64,000 nucleotides of DNA from GCA-002697625 sp002697625 (GTDB lineage Bacteria; Bacteroidota; Bacteroidia; Flavobacteriales; BACL11). The stretch lies in the NCBI GenBank assembly GCA_964004625.1, contig CAXFOB010000039.1, positions 166,127 through 230,126 of the forward strand. The letters run 5' to 3'. The notes below the pieces were generated by a model. The model was not told the DNA's origin. It saw only the letters and a list, made by a program, of their open reading frames with translations, and did not search any database. A program made the translations under genes and the position numbers. This document shows, piece by piece, positions 62,984-64,000 of this stretch. Each line of letters starts with the position of its first letter. Within the stretch, counting starts at the first letter, position 1.

Positions 62984-64000
62984 TTGAAAAAAATCATTAA
63001 ATCGTATTTAAATCTAGAGAAACATATCCTTTTGATGATAAAGGCCGAGTTTTTTATACAATTGATTGGATCTTCTTTCTTTTTAATTTTAAATATTTAT
63101 TTATCAAAGCGGGGTTTTTCTGATCCTGATATAGCTAATTTTATTTCTTATCGATTTTTGGCTGTTATGTTATTAGCATTTCCTTTAGGTTTTTATATTA
63201 AAGGGAAGCGATTAAAACCCTTTTTTATTCTGGGTAGTTTAGGAGTTCCTTTGGTAGCTATTTTCTTAATAGTAGCAGTACAAAATTATTGGTATCAATT
63301 TTTACCTCTTTTATTTATTTTATGGGGGATTGTTTTTACTTTGTTTCAAGTAAGTTCATTGCCTTATATAATGAGAAACACAGATATTCATAATCAGTCA
63401 CATGCTATATCTTTAAATTATGCAACTCATAGTTTTGGGACTATTTTAAGTGGAATAATTATTTTTGGATTTGCACATATAATGAAAGAAATGGATGAAG
63501 GAATCATCTTATTATTTATCTCTTTCCTTGGTTTTTTTGGATTTTATTTTTTATTAAAAATGAAGGTAGATGTTGTAGTCCCTATTAAGAAAGGATTACA
63601 TTGGAGGTCTTATGATTGGTATTTATTATTCAGAGCTATTATTCCTACTGTAATTATTGCAGTTGGAGCTGGTTTAACTATTCCTTTTATTAATTTATTC
63701 TTTTTCCACAACTTCCAAATTGATGCTTCAGAGTTTGCTGTTATTGGTGGCGTTGCTAGTATTCTTGTTGCGGTTTTATCTTTAATGGTTCCTAATATTA
63801 AAAATAAATTAGGATTTAGAAAAGGTATAACTTTCACCCAAACTTTAGCTGTTTTGGCTTTAGTTGCTCTGGCTACTACAGAGTTTTTTGCACATTTTTG
63901 GTGGGCATTTCCTGTAGCAGTTTTATGTTTTTGGGTTCGTACTCCTTTAATGAATATGGCTGCTCCTATGACTTCTGAACTTACTATGAATTATGTAGGA
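62984..64000 (+). CDS. MFS-like transporter, cut by window end
   Basis: An open frame of 339 codons runs from TTG at 62984 (LKKIIKSYLNLEKHILLMIK) to the window edge without a stop; ATG at 63035 is an alternative start. It has at least nine hydrophobic segments, for example LIGSSFFLILNIYLS, FLAVMLLAFPLGFYI and AVLALVALATTEFFAHF. The short basic loop FYIKGKRLKP between early segments fits the major facilitator superfamily. Substrate unknown; the C-terminus lies outside the window. Confidence 0.75.
   Translation, partial: MKKIIKSYLNLEKHILLMIKAEFFIQLIGSSFFLILNIYLSKRGFSDPDIANFISYRFLAVMLLAFPLGFYIKGKRLKPFFILGSLGVPLVAIFLIVAVQNYWYQFLPLLFILWGIVFTLFQVSSLPYIMRNTDIHNQSHAISLNYATHSFGTILSGIIIFGFAHIMKEMDEGIILLFISFLGFFGFYFLLKMKVDVVVPIKKGLHWRSYDWYLLFRAIIPTVIIAVGAGLTIPFINLFFFHNFQIDASEFAVIGGVASILVAVLSLMVPNIKNKLGFRKGITFTQTLAVLALVALATTEFFAHFWWAFPVAVLCFWVRTPLMNMAAPMTSELTMNYVG

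Noticed and set aside
1..64000. Mobile elements, CRISPR arrays, defence islands, phage genes
   Set aside because: No transposase, integrase, Cas, restriction-modification or phage structural gene was recognised, and no regular repeat-spacer array was noticed. Gene content is mostly core chromosomal.

Overview
The window reads as a chromosomal segment of a strongly AT-rich Bacteroidota, most likely Flavobacteriales and probably aquatic. Supporting signs are the -7 promoter motif TAnnTTTG in front of many genes, no obvious Shine-Dalgarno sequences, type IX secretion sorting domains, a PorV/PorQ-family protein, two TonB-dependent receptors, a DnaJ with two instead of four zinc motifs, a PurF-like protein of about 630 residues, an S46 dipeptidyl-peptidase, a DUF4290 protein and a geranylgeranylglyceryl-phosphate synthase. 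I see no rRNA, tRNA, CRISPR array, transposase, phage gene or toxin-antitoxin pair. Most genes are conserved core functions.

Layout. 1-6.6 kb is a phosphate island: pstSCAB and a porin on the minus strand, then phoB-phoR on the plus strand. Both pstS and the porin are preceded by three 11-bp-spaced copies of an AATGTTAA-like element next to a TAnnTTTG promoter, a likely Pho box. 6.5-16 kb holds a MurG-like glycosyltransferase, trmB, an Mrp ATPase with an Nfu protein (Fe-S assembly), pabB, tilS, a small membrane protein, dsbD and an M42 peptidase. 16-22 kb (minus strand) holds secA, a DUF2795 protein, a cobalamin adenosyltransferase, a DksA/TraR-like zinc protein, a MerR regulator and an M23 peptidase. 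alaS follows on the plus strand. 24.8-32.6 kb (minus strand) holds two secreted barrel-like proteins, a NatAB-type ABC transporter joined to grpE-dnaJ, and murA with a DUF4290 protein.

32.7-37.6 kb (minus strand) holds a TonB receptor behind a clear TPP riboswitch, so a predicted thiamin receptor, with a NadR-like kinase and a PnuC-family transporter next to it, then a GGGP synthase and a phosphopantetheinyl transferase. 37.6-39.4 kb holds ahcY and an odd cysteine-rich lipoprotein with a Rieske-like pattern. 39.5-48.7 kb is a plus-strand trio: a 1280-residue TonB receptor, a 1406-residue secreted protein and a PorV/PorQ-family barrel. 48.8-54.9 kb holds greA, a HIT protein, ruvC, a family 2 glycosyltransferase, a lone OppC-type permease and an S46 peptidase. 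55-59.5 kb (minus strand) holds the PurF-like protein and a four-gene operon (PLP decarboxylase, DUF6695-like, small unknown, glutaredoxin-like). 59.6-64 kb holds a type IX-secreted CotH-domain protein and an MFS-like transporter cut by the window end.

The items most worth checking are the Pho-box architecture, the TPP riboswitch with its possible expression platform and neighbouring kinase/transporter pair, the MurA Cys-to-Asp change, the all-cysteine Rieske-like lipoprotein, the TonB/giant protein/PorV-like trio and the PLP-decarboxylase operon.
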